Assembly (NCBI GenBank): GCA_927405585.1
Contig: CAKMJS010000107.1
Span: 1-42,831, forward strand
Origin: an uncultured Desulfosporosinus sp.
GTDB taxonomy: Bacteria; Bacillota; Desulfitobacteriia; Desulfitobacteriales; Desulfitobacteriaceae
Direction: 5' to 3'
Length of the DNA: 42,831 nt
The translations under genes and the position numbers were made by a program. This document shows, piece after piece, positions 18,352-25,706 of this stretch; the stretch's first letter is position 1, and each line of letters opens with the position of its first letter. The notes beneath the pieces were generated by a model, which was not told the origin of the DNA, made no database searches, and saw nothing but the letters and a program-made list of their open reading frames with translations.

Positions 18352-18379
18352 CAGAATAAAAGCCGTCCGAGGACGGCCT
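18352..18379 (-). terminator. Terminator for the 41-residue gene
   Basis: Perfect seven-base GCCGTCC/GGACGGC stem (18362-18377), followed on the minus strand by TTTTATT. It lies ten bases after the stop at 18389. Confidence 0.85.
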
Positions 18380-18388
18380 AATTCTGAA

Positions 18389-18514
18389 TCAATTTTCTGT
18401 TCTACGTCCCCAAGCCCTATCTAACCAAACCGCCGCACCAATACTTAGAGCATGAATCGCTAACGAACTAGGACTCAATAAATTATTTTTACTTTTCATC
18501 ATTCGCATTCGCAT
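18389..18514 (-). CDS. Small protein of 41 residues, unknown function
   Basis: I do not recognise this family. The reading frame begins MRMRMMKSKNNLLSP and continues with a short hydrophobic stretch (SLAIHALSIGAAVWL, about residues 17-31) and a basic end DRAWGRRTEN. Support for a real gene is an AGGGGG ribosome site ten bases before the ATG and a strong minus-strand terminator directly after the stop. The hydrophobic segment is short for a full membrane span but could lie on the membrane. It is the first gene inside the tRNA-flanked island, and is divergent from the FAH-family gene. Confidence 0.6.
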   Translation of the reverse strand: MRMRMMKSKNNLLSPSSLAIHALSIGAAVWLDRAWGRRTEN

Positions 18515-18572
18515 TATAATGGAACCCCCTTTTAATTTTCAATCAGGTTTAGTTTTTGTTATTTGATCTTTA

Positions 18573-18585
18573 TTGATACTATCAA
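18573..18585. promoter_or_regulatory. 13-base palindrome in divergent promoter region
   Basis: TTGAT-ACT-ATCAA is a perfect inverted repeat between the 41-residue gene and the FAH gene promoter. It resembles an FNR/CRP-family site but has three instead of four central bases. Confidence 0.3.
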
Positions 18586-18625
18586 GAATTTGTCAGAAAG
18601 GTTTTTATCGCGAAGGGAGTTAGTT

Positions 18626-18654
18626 TTGCTCGATACTAGCTCGTGTGGTATATT
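18626..18654 (+). promoter_or_regulatory. Promoter of FAH-family gene
   Basis: TTGCTC (18626-18631), 17 bases, TATATT (18649-18654), with TG at the extended -10 position (18646-18647). It is 42 bases before the start codon. Confidence 0.6.
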
Positions 18655-18695
18655 TAAAGAGTAATTTTTTAGGAGAATTCATTAGGAGGTTTCAC

Positions 18696-19328
18696 ATGCC
18701 AATATCAATAAAAAACATATTTTGTGTAGGGCGTAATTATGCTCAACACGCTCAAGAACTTAACAACGCGGTTCCGCAAGCTCCACTATTGTTTACTAAG
18801 CCAACCCATTCTTTAGCTGAGGCTAATGGCCGTGAGATAATCTTGCCGGGAGATCAAGGTCAACTACAATATGAAGTAGAACTTGTATTCCATATGGCTA
18901 GACAATATGAGCCCGGGATTAAGGTGGATGATCTTGTAGATCAAATGGCTATTGGTATCGACTTTACATTACGCGATCTCCAGTCAGAGTTAAAAGGGAA
19001 AGGTTATCCTTGGTTACTTGCCAAAGGGTTTATCAACTCGGCAGTAATCACACCTTGGCAGCCTTTTACTGGACTAAAAGCTGCGTTGGAGGTTGACTTT
19101 TCTTTAGACAAGAATGGGCAAGAGGTTCAACGGGGTAATATGAAAGATATGATTTTTGATTTACCGACAGTCATTGATTATACGGCACTGCACCTTGGAC
19201 TTGGTCAAGGGGATATCATTTTTACGGGTACTCCAGCGGGAGTGGGTCCTGTTCTTGACGGGGATCATTTTTCATTTAAACTGGCGGATAAAGAATTAGG
19301 GAACTGCATTATAAAGCTCTCGAAATAA
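18696..19328 (+). CDS. Fumarylacetoacetate hydrolase family protein
   Basis: 210-residue FAH-fold enzyme of the short bacterial type (acylpyruvate hydrolase, oxaloacetate decarboxylase or isomerase activities are known for the family). FCVGRNYAQHAQEL at the N-terminus, YEVELVFHM and IGIDFTLRDLQ (metal-binding Glu and Asp) and FTGTPAGVGPVLDGD near the end are hallmarks. ATG at 18696 is chosen because AGGAGG lies at 18684-18689; 17 upstream codons in frame lack a site. It stands alone between a promoter and a terminator inside the island, next to other 2-oxo/2-hydroxy acid enzymes. Its substrate cannot be told from sequence. Confidence 0.88.
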   Translation: MPISIKNIFCVGRNYAQHAQELNNAVPQAPLLFTKPTHSLAEANGREIILPGDQGQLQYEVELVFHMARQYEPGIKVDDLVDQMAIGIDFTLRDLQSELKGKGYPWLLAKGFINSAVITPWQPFTGLKAALEVDFSLDKNGQEVQRGNMKDMIFDLPTVIDYTALHLGLGQGDIIFTGTPAGVGPVLDGDHFSFKLADKELGNCIIKLSK

Positions 19329-19351
19329 ACGATAGTCTGAGAGCACTACCC

Positions 19352-19396
19352 AAAAAAGGATTACTCACCTCATGAGAGGCGAGCAATCCTTTTTAT
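19352..19396. terminator. Bidirectional terminator after FAH gene
   Basis: AAAAGGATT-type left arm (19354-19362) and AATCCTTTTT right arm (from 19385), with a nested CTC/GAG inner stem. It can serve the plus-strand gene and the convergent dehydrogenase gene. Confidence 0.75.
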
Positions 19397-19501
19397 ACGT
19401 ATCAGACCCCCATGCCGCTGGCGGCACCACTGATGAATTGAAAAGTTTTCAATAATTGCTCATGCAGGATAACACATCATCTATATGCATACGTAATGAG
19501 G

Positions 19502-19530
19502 AAGGGCAATTCTTGAATTGCCCCTACTAC
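19502..19530. repeat. Short palindromic repeat in the 19397-19597 gap
   Basis: GGGCAATTC (19504-19512) pairs with GAATTGCCC (19515-19523), followed by CTAC. A related GTAGGGGCAACTC lies near 7707, and both copies are followed by a TACGTAA(A/G)GATAATA sequence. It is probably a dispersed repeat. The rest of this gap holds nothing I can name. Confidence 0.5.
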
Positions 19531-19597
19531 AGGGTACCACATTATTTGCAGCAATACGTAAGGATAATAATTCTCTTATTTCTCTTTAGTTGACAGA

Positions 19598-20566
19598 CTA
19601 TCTTAGCTCTTGGACTAGATTGGGTGGCTCATTCCCCATAAGCGCTTGGACGAGATTTTGCGCTGCTAGCATTGCCATATCAAAACGCGTTTTTGTCGTC
19701 GCGGATCCAATATGAGGAATCGAAGTAACGTTTTCCATCCTCAAGAGTGGATTATGGGCTTCAATGGGCTCCTTGGCATAAACGTCGAGGCCTGCTCCAG
19801 AAATTTTACCTTCAGCGAGTGCTTTAATGAGAGCGCTTTCATCGACCGTCTCTCCACGTGAAGCGTTAATAAAAATCGCTGACCGTTTCATTAGACTAAA
19901 TTCTCGATCACTCATAATATTTAACGTTTGAGGGGTTAGGGGGGTCATAAGGACAACAAAATCCGACTCTTGAAGCAGCTCTTCCATGGAACGGCGCTCA
20001 ACTCCCAGTCGTTTTTCTGCCTCGACTCTGGGATTACGGTTACAATAGAGGACACGCATTTTAAACCCGAATTTAGCCCTTTCTGCTATGCACTCACCTA
20101 TTCCGCCCATCCCAATGATCCCAAGTGTCGTATGATGAACATCTGTACCAAACAGTTCATCTCCAATAATCCCTTGCCAATACCCCGCCCTTACATATCG
20201 GTCGAGTTCGGAAATCCGACGAGCAGTGGTTAATATCAAGCCTAGTACAAGATCTGCTACGGTGTCGTCTAAGACAGAGGGAGTATTTGTTCCAATAATC
20301 CCACGCGCTCTCATGGTTTCCAAATTAAAATTGTTATACCCAACCGAGATATTGCTGACAACTCTTAATTTTGGAGCAGAATCTAGTAATTCTTGATTGA
20401 TGAGTTCTCGATTAATTAAAAGCCCCTCTGAATCACCTAAAACCTTTAAGAGCTCATTACGAGGAATAATTCCCGGACCAGTCCATTTTTCAATGTCACA
20501 GTATTGAGCAATATAGTCTTCCACTTCTTGTGGAACTTTCTTACCAATAAAAACTTTTGGTCTCAT
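19598..20566 (-). CDS. D-2-hydroxyacid dehydrogenase (glyoxylate/hydroxypyruvate reductase type)
   Basis: 322-residue NAD(P)-dependent oxidoreductase. The Rossmann loop is LGIIGMGGIGECIAERAKFG (near residues 148-167), the substrate/catalytic Arg is in INASRGETVDESAL, the Glu in GLDVYAKEP and the His in IPHIGSAT, so the Arg-Glu-His set is complete. It fits the GhrB/GyaR kind that reduces glyoxylate or hydroxypyruvate. The ATG at 20566 follows the upstream flavoprotein by 11 bases, so the two form an operon reading away from the sigma-54 activator. Glyoxylate made by the aldolase encoded at 32025 is a plausible substrate, by inference. Confidence 0.9.
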   Translation of the reverse strand: MRPKVFIGKKVPQEVEDYIAQYCDIEKWTGPGIIPRNELLKVLGDSEGLLINRELINQELLDSAPKLRVVSNISVGYNNFNLETMRARGIIGTNTPSVLDDTVADLVLGLILTTARRISELDRYVRAGYWQGIIGDELFGTDVHHTTLGIIGMGGIGECIAERAKFGFKMRVLYCNRNPRVEAEKRLGVERRSMEELLQESDFVVLMTPLTPQTLNIMSDREFSLMKRSAIFINASRGETVDESALIKALAEGKISGAGLDVYAKEPIEAHNPLLRMENVTSIPHIGSATTKTRFDMAMLAAQNLVQALMGNEPPNLVQELR

Positions 20567-20577
20567 GGTATTCTCCT

Positions 20578-21705
20578 TTATCCTGTAATTAAATCCCTTA
20601 CCATTTCAGCTAAAGTTAGTGACGAGGTTAAGCCAGGTGATTCAATGCCGATTAGATTAATTAACCCCTCGAAGCCCCGTTCAACTTCATGACATACAAT
20701 AAAATCACGGATGGGATCACCAGGGGCTTGAAGTTTCGGCCTAATACCGGCCATATCCGGCTGAAAATCGGAATATTTCAGAAAAGGCATGTAGGTACTG
20801 ACGGCAGTGTAAAACTCCTGGGTATGATCGTCATTCACATCATAATCTAACGTTTCTACATAAAAAGCATTTGGGCCAAACCTCAATCGTCCGTCGAGTG
20901 TTTTGGTTGCATGAATTCCTAACCCCTTCAATTCTTTTAAGGGAGTCGGATAGATTAATCGAGACACTAAAGCTGATTTGCTGTTTGACACACTGAAATA
21001 TTCCCCTTTACAGGGGTATATACGATAGCCGATACCATCAAGGTTAACGCCTAAGTAAGAAAAGATTTGATCGGACTTTAATCCCGCACAGTTAATTAAC
21101 CATCGACAATGAATGGACTCAAGTTGGCCTGTTGGATTACGATAGGTCACAACATATCCATTATCTTTTGACTTAACTCCAATTACCTCATGATTGTAGG
21201 CAATGATAGCACCTTGTTCGAGTGCCAACCATTCAAGTCGCAACATCAATTGGTGGGAATCAACTATCCCAGTTGAGGGGGAGTGTATTGCGGCGACAGC
21301 GGTTATATTTGGCTCTAATTCAGCAATCCGATCTCCGTCCAGTAGTTCTAGATCGCTTACGCCATTCTCTCGACCCTGGGCCAAAATTGAATCTAAGGCT
21401 GGTATTTCTGTCTCATCACGAGCAATAATTAATTTTCCAATGCGTTGATGTGGAATTTCCCATTCTCGACAAAACTGATAAAGCCGTTGGTTACCCTCGA
21501 CACATAATTTTGCTTTAAGACTTCCAGTTGGGTAATAAATACCCGAATGGATAACTTCACTGTTGCGGCTGGAGGTTTCTTGTCCAAACTTACTATGTTG
21601 TTCGAGCAAGACTACCGATTTGTCAGTAAATTGCTTAGATAGTTCTGCAACAACTGCTAAGCCAACAACTCCGGCGCCAATAATAAGTACATCAACCTTA
21701 TCCAT
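20578..21705 (-). CDS. FAD-dependent oxidoreductase, L-2-hydroxyglutarate oxidase-like
   Basis: 375-residue DAO-superfamily flavoprotein. The ADP-binding loop is VDVLIIGAGVVGLAVVAEL at residues 4-22 with the acidic end of the fold in VVLLEQHS. SSRNSEVIHSGIYYPTGSLKA (about 46-66) and the C-terminal DFIVCHEVERGFEGLINLIGIESPGLTSSL are features of LhgO/YgaF-type L-2-hydroxyglutarate oxidases and related 2-hydroxyacid dehydrogenases. There is no signal peptide; it is probably membrane-peripheral and feeds quinones. It is the first gene of a two-gene operon with the 2-hydroxyacid dehydrogenase, divergent from the regulator. The exact hydroxyacid is not known. Confidence 0.85.
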   Translation of the reverse strand: MDKVDVLIIGAGVVGLAVVAELSKQFTDKSVVLLEQHSKFGQETSSRNSEVIHSGIYYPTGSLKAKLCVEGNQRLYQFCREWEIPHQRIGKLIIARDETEIPALDSILAQGRENGVSDLELLDGDRIAELEPNITAVAAIHSPSTGIVDSHQLMLRLEWLALEQGAIIAYNHEVIGVKSKDNGYVVTYRNPTGQLESIHCRWLINCAGLKSDQIFSYLGVNLDGIGYRIYPCKGEYFSVSNSKSALVSRLIYPTPLKELKGLGIHATKTLDGRLRFGPNAFYVETLDYDVNDDHTQEFYTAVSTYMPFLKYSDFQPDMAGIRPKLQAPGDPIRDFIVCHEVERGFEGLINLIGIESPGLTSSLTLAEMVRDLITG

Positions 21706-21750
21706 AGTTTTAAGTTCCTTTCGATAATTCAGAATTTAAAAATATGTTAA

Positions 21751-21779
21751 ATGTTATAGTAAGATATTATGAGTGTCAA
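21751..21779 (-). promoter_or_regulatory. Promoter of the flavoprotein operon
   Basis: On the minus strand TTGACA (21779-21774), 17 bases, TAACAT (21756-21751). It is 46 bases before the ATG. Confidence 0.65.
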
Positions 21780-21784
21780 GATAA

Positions 21785-21814
21785 TTATGGAATGTTATGG
21801 AATGTTATGGAATT
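21785..21814. repeat. Three 10-base direct repeats in divergent promoter region
   Basis: TTATGGAATG at 21785-21794 and 21795-21804, and TTATGGAATT at 21805-21814. One repeat per helical turn, just upstream of the minus-strand -35, suggests binding sites of one protein stacked on one face, or simple slippage. Confidence 0.7.
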
Positions 21815-21822
21815 TACTTAGC

Positions 21823-21851
21823 TTGTAGGTCTTTAGGACATCACATATAAT
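21823..21851 (+). promoter_or_regulatory. Promoter of the sigma-54 activator gene
   Basis: TTGTAG (21823-21828), 17 bases, TATAAT (21846-21851). The predicted leader is about 135 bases and contains two palindromes. Confidence 0.6.
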
Positions 21852-21904
21852 GTTACTAACCAAATTACATGATTTTAGAGTTGTTTCGATTCCGAAGTCT
21901 CGAT

Positions 21905-21922
21905 GTTCAACTTTAGTTGAAC
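21905..21922. promoter_or_regulatory. Palindrome in activator leader
   Basis: GTTCAACT-TT-AGTTGAAC is a perfect inverted repeat. A related sequence (AGTGAACTCGTT followed by GTTGAAC) occurs upstream of the aldolase gene at 31919-31939. Candidate operator. Confidence 0.5.
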
Positions 21923-21944
21923 GAGTTCACTGATTAATGATTTA

Positions 21945-21968
21945 ATGACTAGACTTATCTCTAGTCAT
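21945..21968. promoter_or_regulatory. Second palindrome in activator leader
   Basis: ATGACTAGA (21945-21953), six bases, TCTAGTCAT (21960-21968). Perfect nine-base arms, ending 25 bases before the start codon. It could be an operator or an RNA hairpin that limits translation. Confidence 0.5.
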
Positions 21969-21993
21969 ACTTGTAAAGGTAGGTGATGCAAAT

Positions 21994-23841
21994 ATGAGGC
22001 CAAAATTATGTCTCCTTGCTCCCAATGAAGATATTGCTAAGGTCGCGAATGACGTTGTCCTGGAAAATAAGTTTAATTGTGATGTCGTGACAGGGAACTT
22101 GAAAAACCAAGGGGTTGAACTTGCAAAAAACGCGCTGAAAGCTGACACTGAAGCGATTATCAGTCGAGGTGGGACATTTTTAAGGATTAGTGAGGAAATT
22201 ACTCAGATTCCCTGCGTTCAAATTAATGTCTCGACAATTGACTTATTGGAGGCCTTGCATACTGCGTCCCATTTCAGCAACAAAATTGGCGTTGTTGGTT
22301 ATCCCAATACGATTTATCAAGCAGCTACCGCTGGCAAGTTTCTCGGTTTGGATATCACCGAAATCCCTATTGAAGATCCGACTGTTTTTCCGGGTCGACT
22401 GATTGAGGAAATTGGTAAGGGCTTAGAAATAATCGTAGGAGATACAATATCCACTGATTTGGCCACGAGTCTGGGGGTCCAAGGCATATTGATTTCCTCT
22501 GGCAAGAGAGCAATTTACGAGGCCTTGTCCCAAGCTGAAGACTTAGCTATCCTACATCGAAAGGAAGCCATATCTCAGCAAAGGCTCTATATGATTTTAA
22601 ACAATTTATCCGAGGGGATTTTAGCTACGGATAGAGAACATAAGGTGACCCATAGCAATCCTGCGGCAGAAAAGTACCTTGGATTGTCTGCCCAGGAGAT
22701 GTTAGGGCAAAATATTGAAGCAATTCTTCCAGGAAAACATCGCAATGACGAGTTGATTACTATTTTAGAGCAACAATACATTTTAAATCTTGAACGCATG
22801 GAGAATTATGGCGACAATTACGGCGAAGTTTTCACCTTCAAACCTATTAAAGAGATTCAAGACATTGAAACAAAACTTAGAAAGAAACTGCACAATCGGG
22901 GCTTGGTGACGAAGTTTTCTTTTGAACATATGGTTGGAAAAAGTCAAGCCTTGTCGGCGAGTATTCAAAAAGCTAGGCGAATCAGCAAGTCAATGGCAAC
23001 TGTTCTGATCACTGGGCAAACTGGAGTTGGCAAGGAAATGTTTGCGCAGAGCATTCATAACGAAAGCCCACGTGCTCATGGACCTTTCGTCGCAGTCAAT
23101 TGTGCAGCCTTTCCGGAATCCATTTTAGAGAGTGAATTATTCGGTTATGTGGAAGGGAGTTTTACGAATGCGCGCAAAGGTGGGAAAATAGGCTTATTTG
23201 AATTAGCCCATAGGGGTACTATTTTTCTCGACGAAATCGGTGATATGAGTCTATCTGTACAGGCCAAGGTTTTACGAGTTATTCAAGAAAAAGAAGTCGT
23301 TCGCCTAGGTGATGACGGCGTTATTCCAGTTAATATACGAGTCATAGCGGCCACAAATATTGATTTGTGGGAAGCCGTTAACGATGGGCGTTTCCGACAA
23401 GATTTATACTATCGGATTAATGTATTACGATTAGAAATTCCGCCTTTATGTGAAAGGGACCAAGATGTAATTCTTATGGCGCAGGAGTTTTTAAGACAGT
23501 TAGCTCCGAATATCGTAGTCCGAGAAGGGGCATTTACCCCTTTGTTAGAACATAATTGGCCGGGAAATGTCCGGGAATTGTATAATTTTATAGAGCAATT
23601 GGCCGTTTTGCATGAAGAGGAATCCTTGGATGGATCCGCCATTCGTAAATCTCTAGCTTCGAGCACGAAGACCAAGGAGGTTTATGCTCTAGAAAAGCTG
23701 GGCAGTTTTTCTAGAAGGCTCGCAGATGCAGAGATTTTGGAGGTATTAGAACAGTGTCACGGCAATCAAACTGCTGCTTGTGAGATTTTAGGAATTAATC
23801 GTTCTACGCTCTGGCGACGCTTAAAACGAATAGAAAAATAA
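21994..23841 (+). CDS. Sigma-54-dependent transcriptional activator, PrpR type
   Basis: 615 residues. Residues 8-185 form a PrpR_N ligand-sensor domain (as in propionate activators), about 195-255 a PAS domain (LSEGILATDREHKVTHSNPAAEKYLG), about 310-545 the AAA+ domain and 580-611 a Fis-type helix-turn-helix (GNQTAACEILGINRSTLWRRL). Walker A is GQTGVGKE (341-348) and Walker B TIFLDEIG (409-416). The sigma-54 contact loop, usually GAFTGA, reads GSFTNA (388-393). ATG at 21994 has AGGTAGGTG upstream. It probably senses an organic acid and activates the two sigma-54 promoters at 23970 and 28637, which share an upstream element. Confidence 0.92.
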   Translation: MRPKLCLLAPNEDIAKVANDVVLENKFNCDVVTGNLKNQGVELAKNALKADTEAIISRGGTFLRISEEITQIPCVQINVSTIDLLEALHTASHFSNKIGVVGYPNTIYQAATAGKFLGLDITEIPIEDPTVFPGRLIEEIGKGLEIIVGDTISTDLATSLGVQGILISSGKRAIYEALSQAEDLAILHRKEAISQQRLYMILNNLSEGILATDREHKVTHSNPAAEKYLGLSAQEMLGQNIEAILPGKHRNDELITILEQQYILNLERMENYGDNYGEVFTFKPIKEIQDIETKLRKKLHNRGLVTKFSFEHMVGKSQALSASIQKARRISKSMATVLITGQTGVGKEMFAQSIHNESPRAHGPFVAVNCAAFPESILESELFGYVEGSFTNARKGGKIGLFELAHRGTIFLDEIGDMSLSVQAKVLRVIQEKEVVRLGDDGVIPVNIRVIAATNIDLWEAVNDGRFRQDLYYRINVLRLEIPPLCERDQDVILMAQEFLRQLAPNIVVREGAFTPLLEHNWPGNVRELYNFIEQLAVLHEEESLDGSAIRKSLASSTKTKEVYALEKLGSFSRRLADAEILEVLEQCHGNQTAACEILGINRSTLWRRLKRIEK

Positions 23842-23870
23842 CTGAATTATTAAATAAGTAGTGCAAGAGT

Positions 23871-23897
23871 GTTGCATATGGTGTTGCAATTGTTGCG
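23871..23897 (+). promoter_or_regulatory. Upstream activator site of the tctC promoter
   Basis: Three GTTGC direct repeats start at 23871, 23883 and 23892. The 15-mer GTTGCAATTGTTGCG (23883-23897) is identical to 28528-28542, the only other sigma-54 promoter region in the window. It lies 88 bases (start to GG) above the promoter. Confidence 0.75.
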
Positions 23898-23929
23898 TTT
23901 TTATGATTATACATCTAGCAAAGTCCCAT

Positions 23930-23963
23930 AAACCCCTTGGAATATGAGGGGTTTTATTATTTT
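23930..23963 (+). terminator. Terminator of the activator gene
   Basis: AAACCCCT (23930-23937) / AGGGGTTT (23947-23954), then a T-rich run. It sits between the activator site and the sigma-54 promoter, so read-through from the regulator gene is separated from tctC. Confidence 0.8.
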
Positions 23964-23969
23964 GACTTA

Positions 23970-23985
23970 TGGCATACTTCTTGCA
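23970..23985 (+). promoter_or_regulatory. Sigma-54 promoter for tctCBA-larA-like operon
   Basis: TGGCATACTTCTTGCA, with GG at 23971-23972 and GC at 23983-23984, the exact 12-base spacing of a -24/-12 promoter. The leader to the tctC start is about 145 bases. Confidence 0.85.
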
Positions 23986-24035
23986 AACTAAGTATATTGA
24001 ATTCTCTTATATTTTTGATAATGGCTTAGGGAACG

Positions 24036-24087
24036 GAGGTTTTATGTAGGAGAGATTGCCATGATATGGCTAACCTCAAGGGTGTAA
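24036..24087 (+). other. tctC leader: hairpin and two tiny upstream reading frames
   Basis: GGAGG (24035-24039) precedes ATG-TAG (24044-24049), a start followed at once by stop. AGGAG (24048-24052) precedes an eight-residue frame MIWLTSRV (24061-24087). GAGGTT (24036-24041) pairs with AACCTC (24072-24077), and GCCAT pairs with ATGGC inside, so the first ribosome site would be hidden in a stem. Translation is not proven. Confidence 0.4.
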
Positions 24088-24141
24088 GGAAAAGGAAATC
24101 CCAGAAGACCGAAAACCAATAATGAGGAGGAAGTGTGAAAG

Positions 24142-25167
24142 ATGATTGAGAATGTGTTTTGGAAAAAAGCTATCATGTCTGGAATAGCAGTGTCGCTGAT
24201 GCTGTCACTGACCGCTTGTGGAACGACAAGCCAACCTACAGCTACCCCAAGTGCTCCGAAAGTGTCTGACTATCCTAACAAGCCCATCGCAGTTTTGCAA
24301 GGCTTTAAGGCAGGGGGTGGCAGTGACCAACTCGCCCAGGTGACCCAGCCCTATTTACAGAAAATACTTGGCAAGACTTTGGTTAACCAGTATATCCCAG
24401 GAGCAACCGGTGCCATCGCTTGGACACAATTAGCCAAACAAACGGAGCCAGATGGCTACACGATCAGCATTACAAACACTCCTATGCTGATGACCAACTA
24501 TTTGATGAACGCCGAAATTAAATACTCCATTGACGAACTTACTCCGATTGCCAACGTCGTAACCGACCCCGGAATCCTCGTGGTTTCTAAGGACAGCCCA
24601 TTTAAGACGTATCAGGATTTTGAGGCTTATGTTAAAGCCAACCCAGGGAAACTGACGATTGGAAATTCTGGAACAGGTGGAGATGACTTTTTCTCGATTT
24701 TACAATGGGAAAAAGCAACGGGCTTAAGTGTTAAAATGATTCCATTCGAAGGGGACGGCCCATCTTGGCAAGCTGCTGCTGGCAATAAAGTCCAAGCCAG
24801 TTCCACTAACCTAGGAGTTGTTTATAGTCAAGTAAAAGGCGGAAATTTAAGAGCTTTGGCGCTTTATTCGGAGAAGAGAAATGAACTCTTACCAGATGTA
24901 CCTACGCTAAAAGAGTTAGGTTTTAACATGGTCGCTGGATCTTCTCGTGGCTACAGTGCCCCTAAAGGAATTCCTGACGATGTAAAGAAGAAATTAACTG
25001 ATGCTTTTGTGGAAATGGCTAAGGATCCTGCATTTATAAAAGGATTACAAGATTCCGCATTACCTATCGATATTAAAATCGGCGATGACTATGGTAAATA
25101 TCTTAAAGAACAGGAAGCTGTTTTTAAAGGTATCTGGGATTCTGTGAAAGATTCAATTAAAAAGTAA
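24142..25167 (+). CDS. tctC: Tripartite tricarboxylate transporter substrate-binding lipoprotein
   Basis: 341-residue TctC/BUG-family binding protein. The signal peptide ends in the lipobox LTAC (Cys26), so it is anchored outside the membrane, and a Thr/Pro linker follows. VSDYPNKPIAVLQGFKAGGGSDQLAQ and IPGATGAIAWTQLA are the family's ligand-loop blocks, and EPDGYTI and GNSGTGGDDFF are also typical. It delivers a carboxylate to TctAB. ATG at 24142 has GAGGAGG 18-12 bases upstream. It is the first gene after the sigma-54 promoter. The ligand cannot be read from sequence; neighbours suggest a hydroxylated dicarboxylate. Confidence 0.92.
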   Translation: MIENVFWKKAIMSGIAVSLMLSLTACGTTSQPTATPSAPKVSDYPNKPIAVLQGFKAGGGSDQLAQVTQPYLQKILGKTLVNQYIPGATGAIAWTQLAKQTEPDGYTISITNTPMLMTNYLMNAEIKYSIDELTPIANVVTDPGILVVSKDSPFKTYQDFEAYVKANPGKLTIGNSGTGGDDFFSILQWEKATGLSVKMIPFEGDGPSWQAAAGNKVQASSTNLGVVYSQVKGGNLRALALYSEKRNELLPDVPTLKELGFNMVAGSSRGYSAPKGIPDDVKKKLTDAFVEMAKDPAFIKGLQDSALPIDIKIGDDYGKYLKEQEAVFKGIWDSVKDSIKK

Positions 25168-25246
25168 GTAAATAAGTAAATCTCTTTGATATTAAAAGGA
25201 GAGGCAAATCCCCTCTCCTTTTTTGAATGGTGAAACGGAGGTCATT

Positions 25247-25693
25247 ATGAACAATTTGGCAAAGCATGGACTCGCTTCTGCACTGACCTTAACCCTTGCA
25301 ATCGTATTCTATGTTAATTCCTTAAAGTTGCCCGATGCTGCTGCTAGCCTACCACGGATTTTAGCTGTTATCATTATTTTGTTGAGTTTTGCAATGTTTG
25401 GCGAGGCTTGGTATAACGAACGAAAGAACCGCAAAGTGCAGCAGGAGTCCAACGAACCCATTCACGGGTTTCGGGTGTTTGTTTTTGCTGCCTTGATTGC
25501 ACTGTATGTCATTTTGATCAAACCTCTGGGTTATTTTGTTGTGACTCCGTTGTTTCTCATCGTGGCATTGTCCTATCTTAAAGCCACTCAGCTTTGGAAA
25601 TCGGTCTTGATTGCGCTCGGTTTCACGTTCTTTTGCTATATGCTCTTTGTATGGTTCCTTAGCCTACCAATTCCGATGGGCCTATTCTCTTAA
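25247..25693 (+). CDS. tctB: Tripartite tricarboxylate transporter small membrane subunit
   Basis: 148-residue TctB (DUF1468) protein with four hydrophobic segments at about 8-26, 32-52, 77-98 and 108-143, the normal layout. ATG at 25247 is chosen because GGAGG lies at 25236-25240; the frame extends eight codons further upstream from a TTG without a ribosome site. It lies between tctC and tctA in the standard order and forms the membrane complex with TctA. Confidence 0.88.
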   Translation: MNNLAKHGLASALTLTLAIVFYVNSLKLPDAAASLPRILAVIIILLSFAMFGEAWYNERKNRKVQQESNEPIHGFRVFVFAALIALYVILIKPLGYFVVTPLFLIVALSYLKATQLWKSVLIALGFTFFCYMLFVWFLSLPIPMGLFS

Positions 25694-25706
25694 AGGGGTG
25701 ACACTA

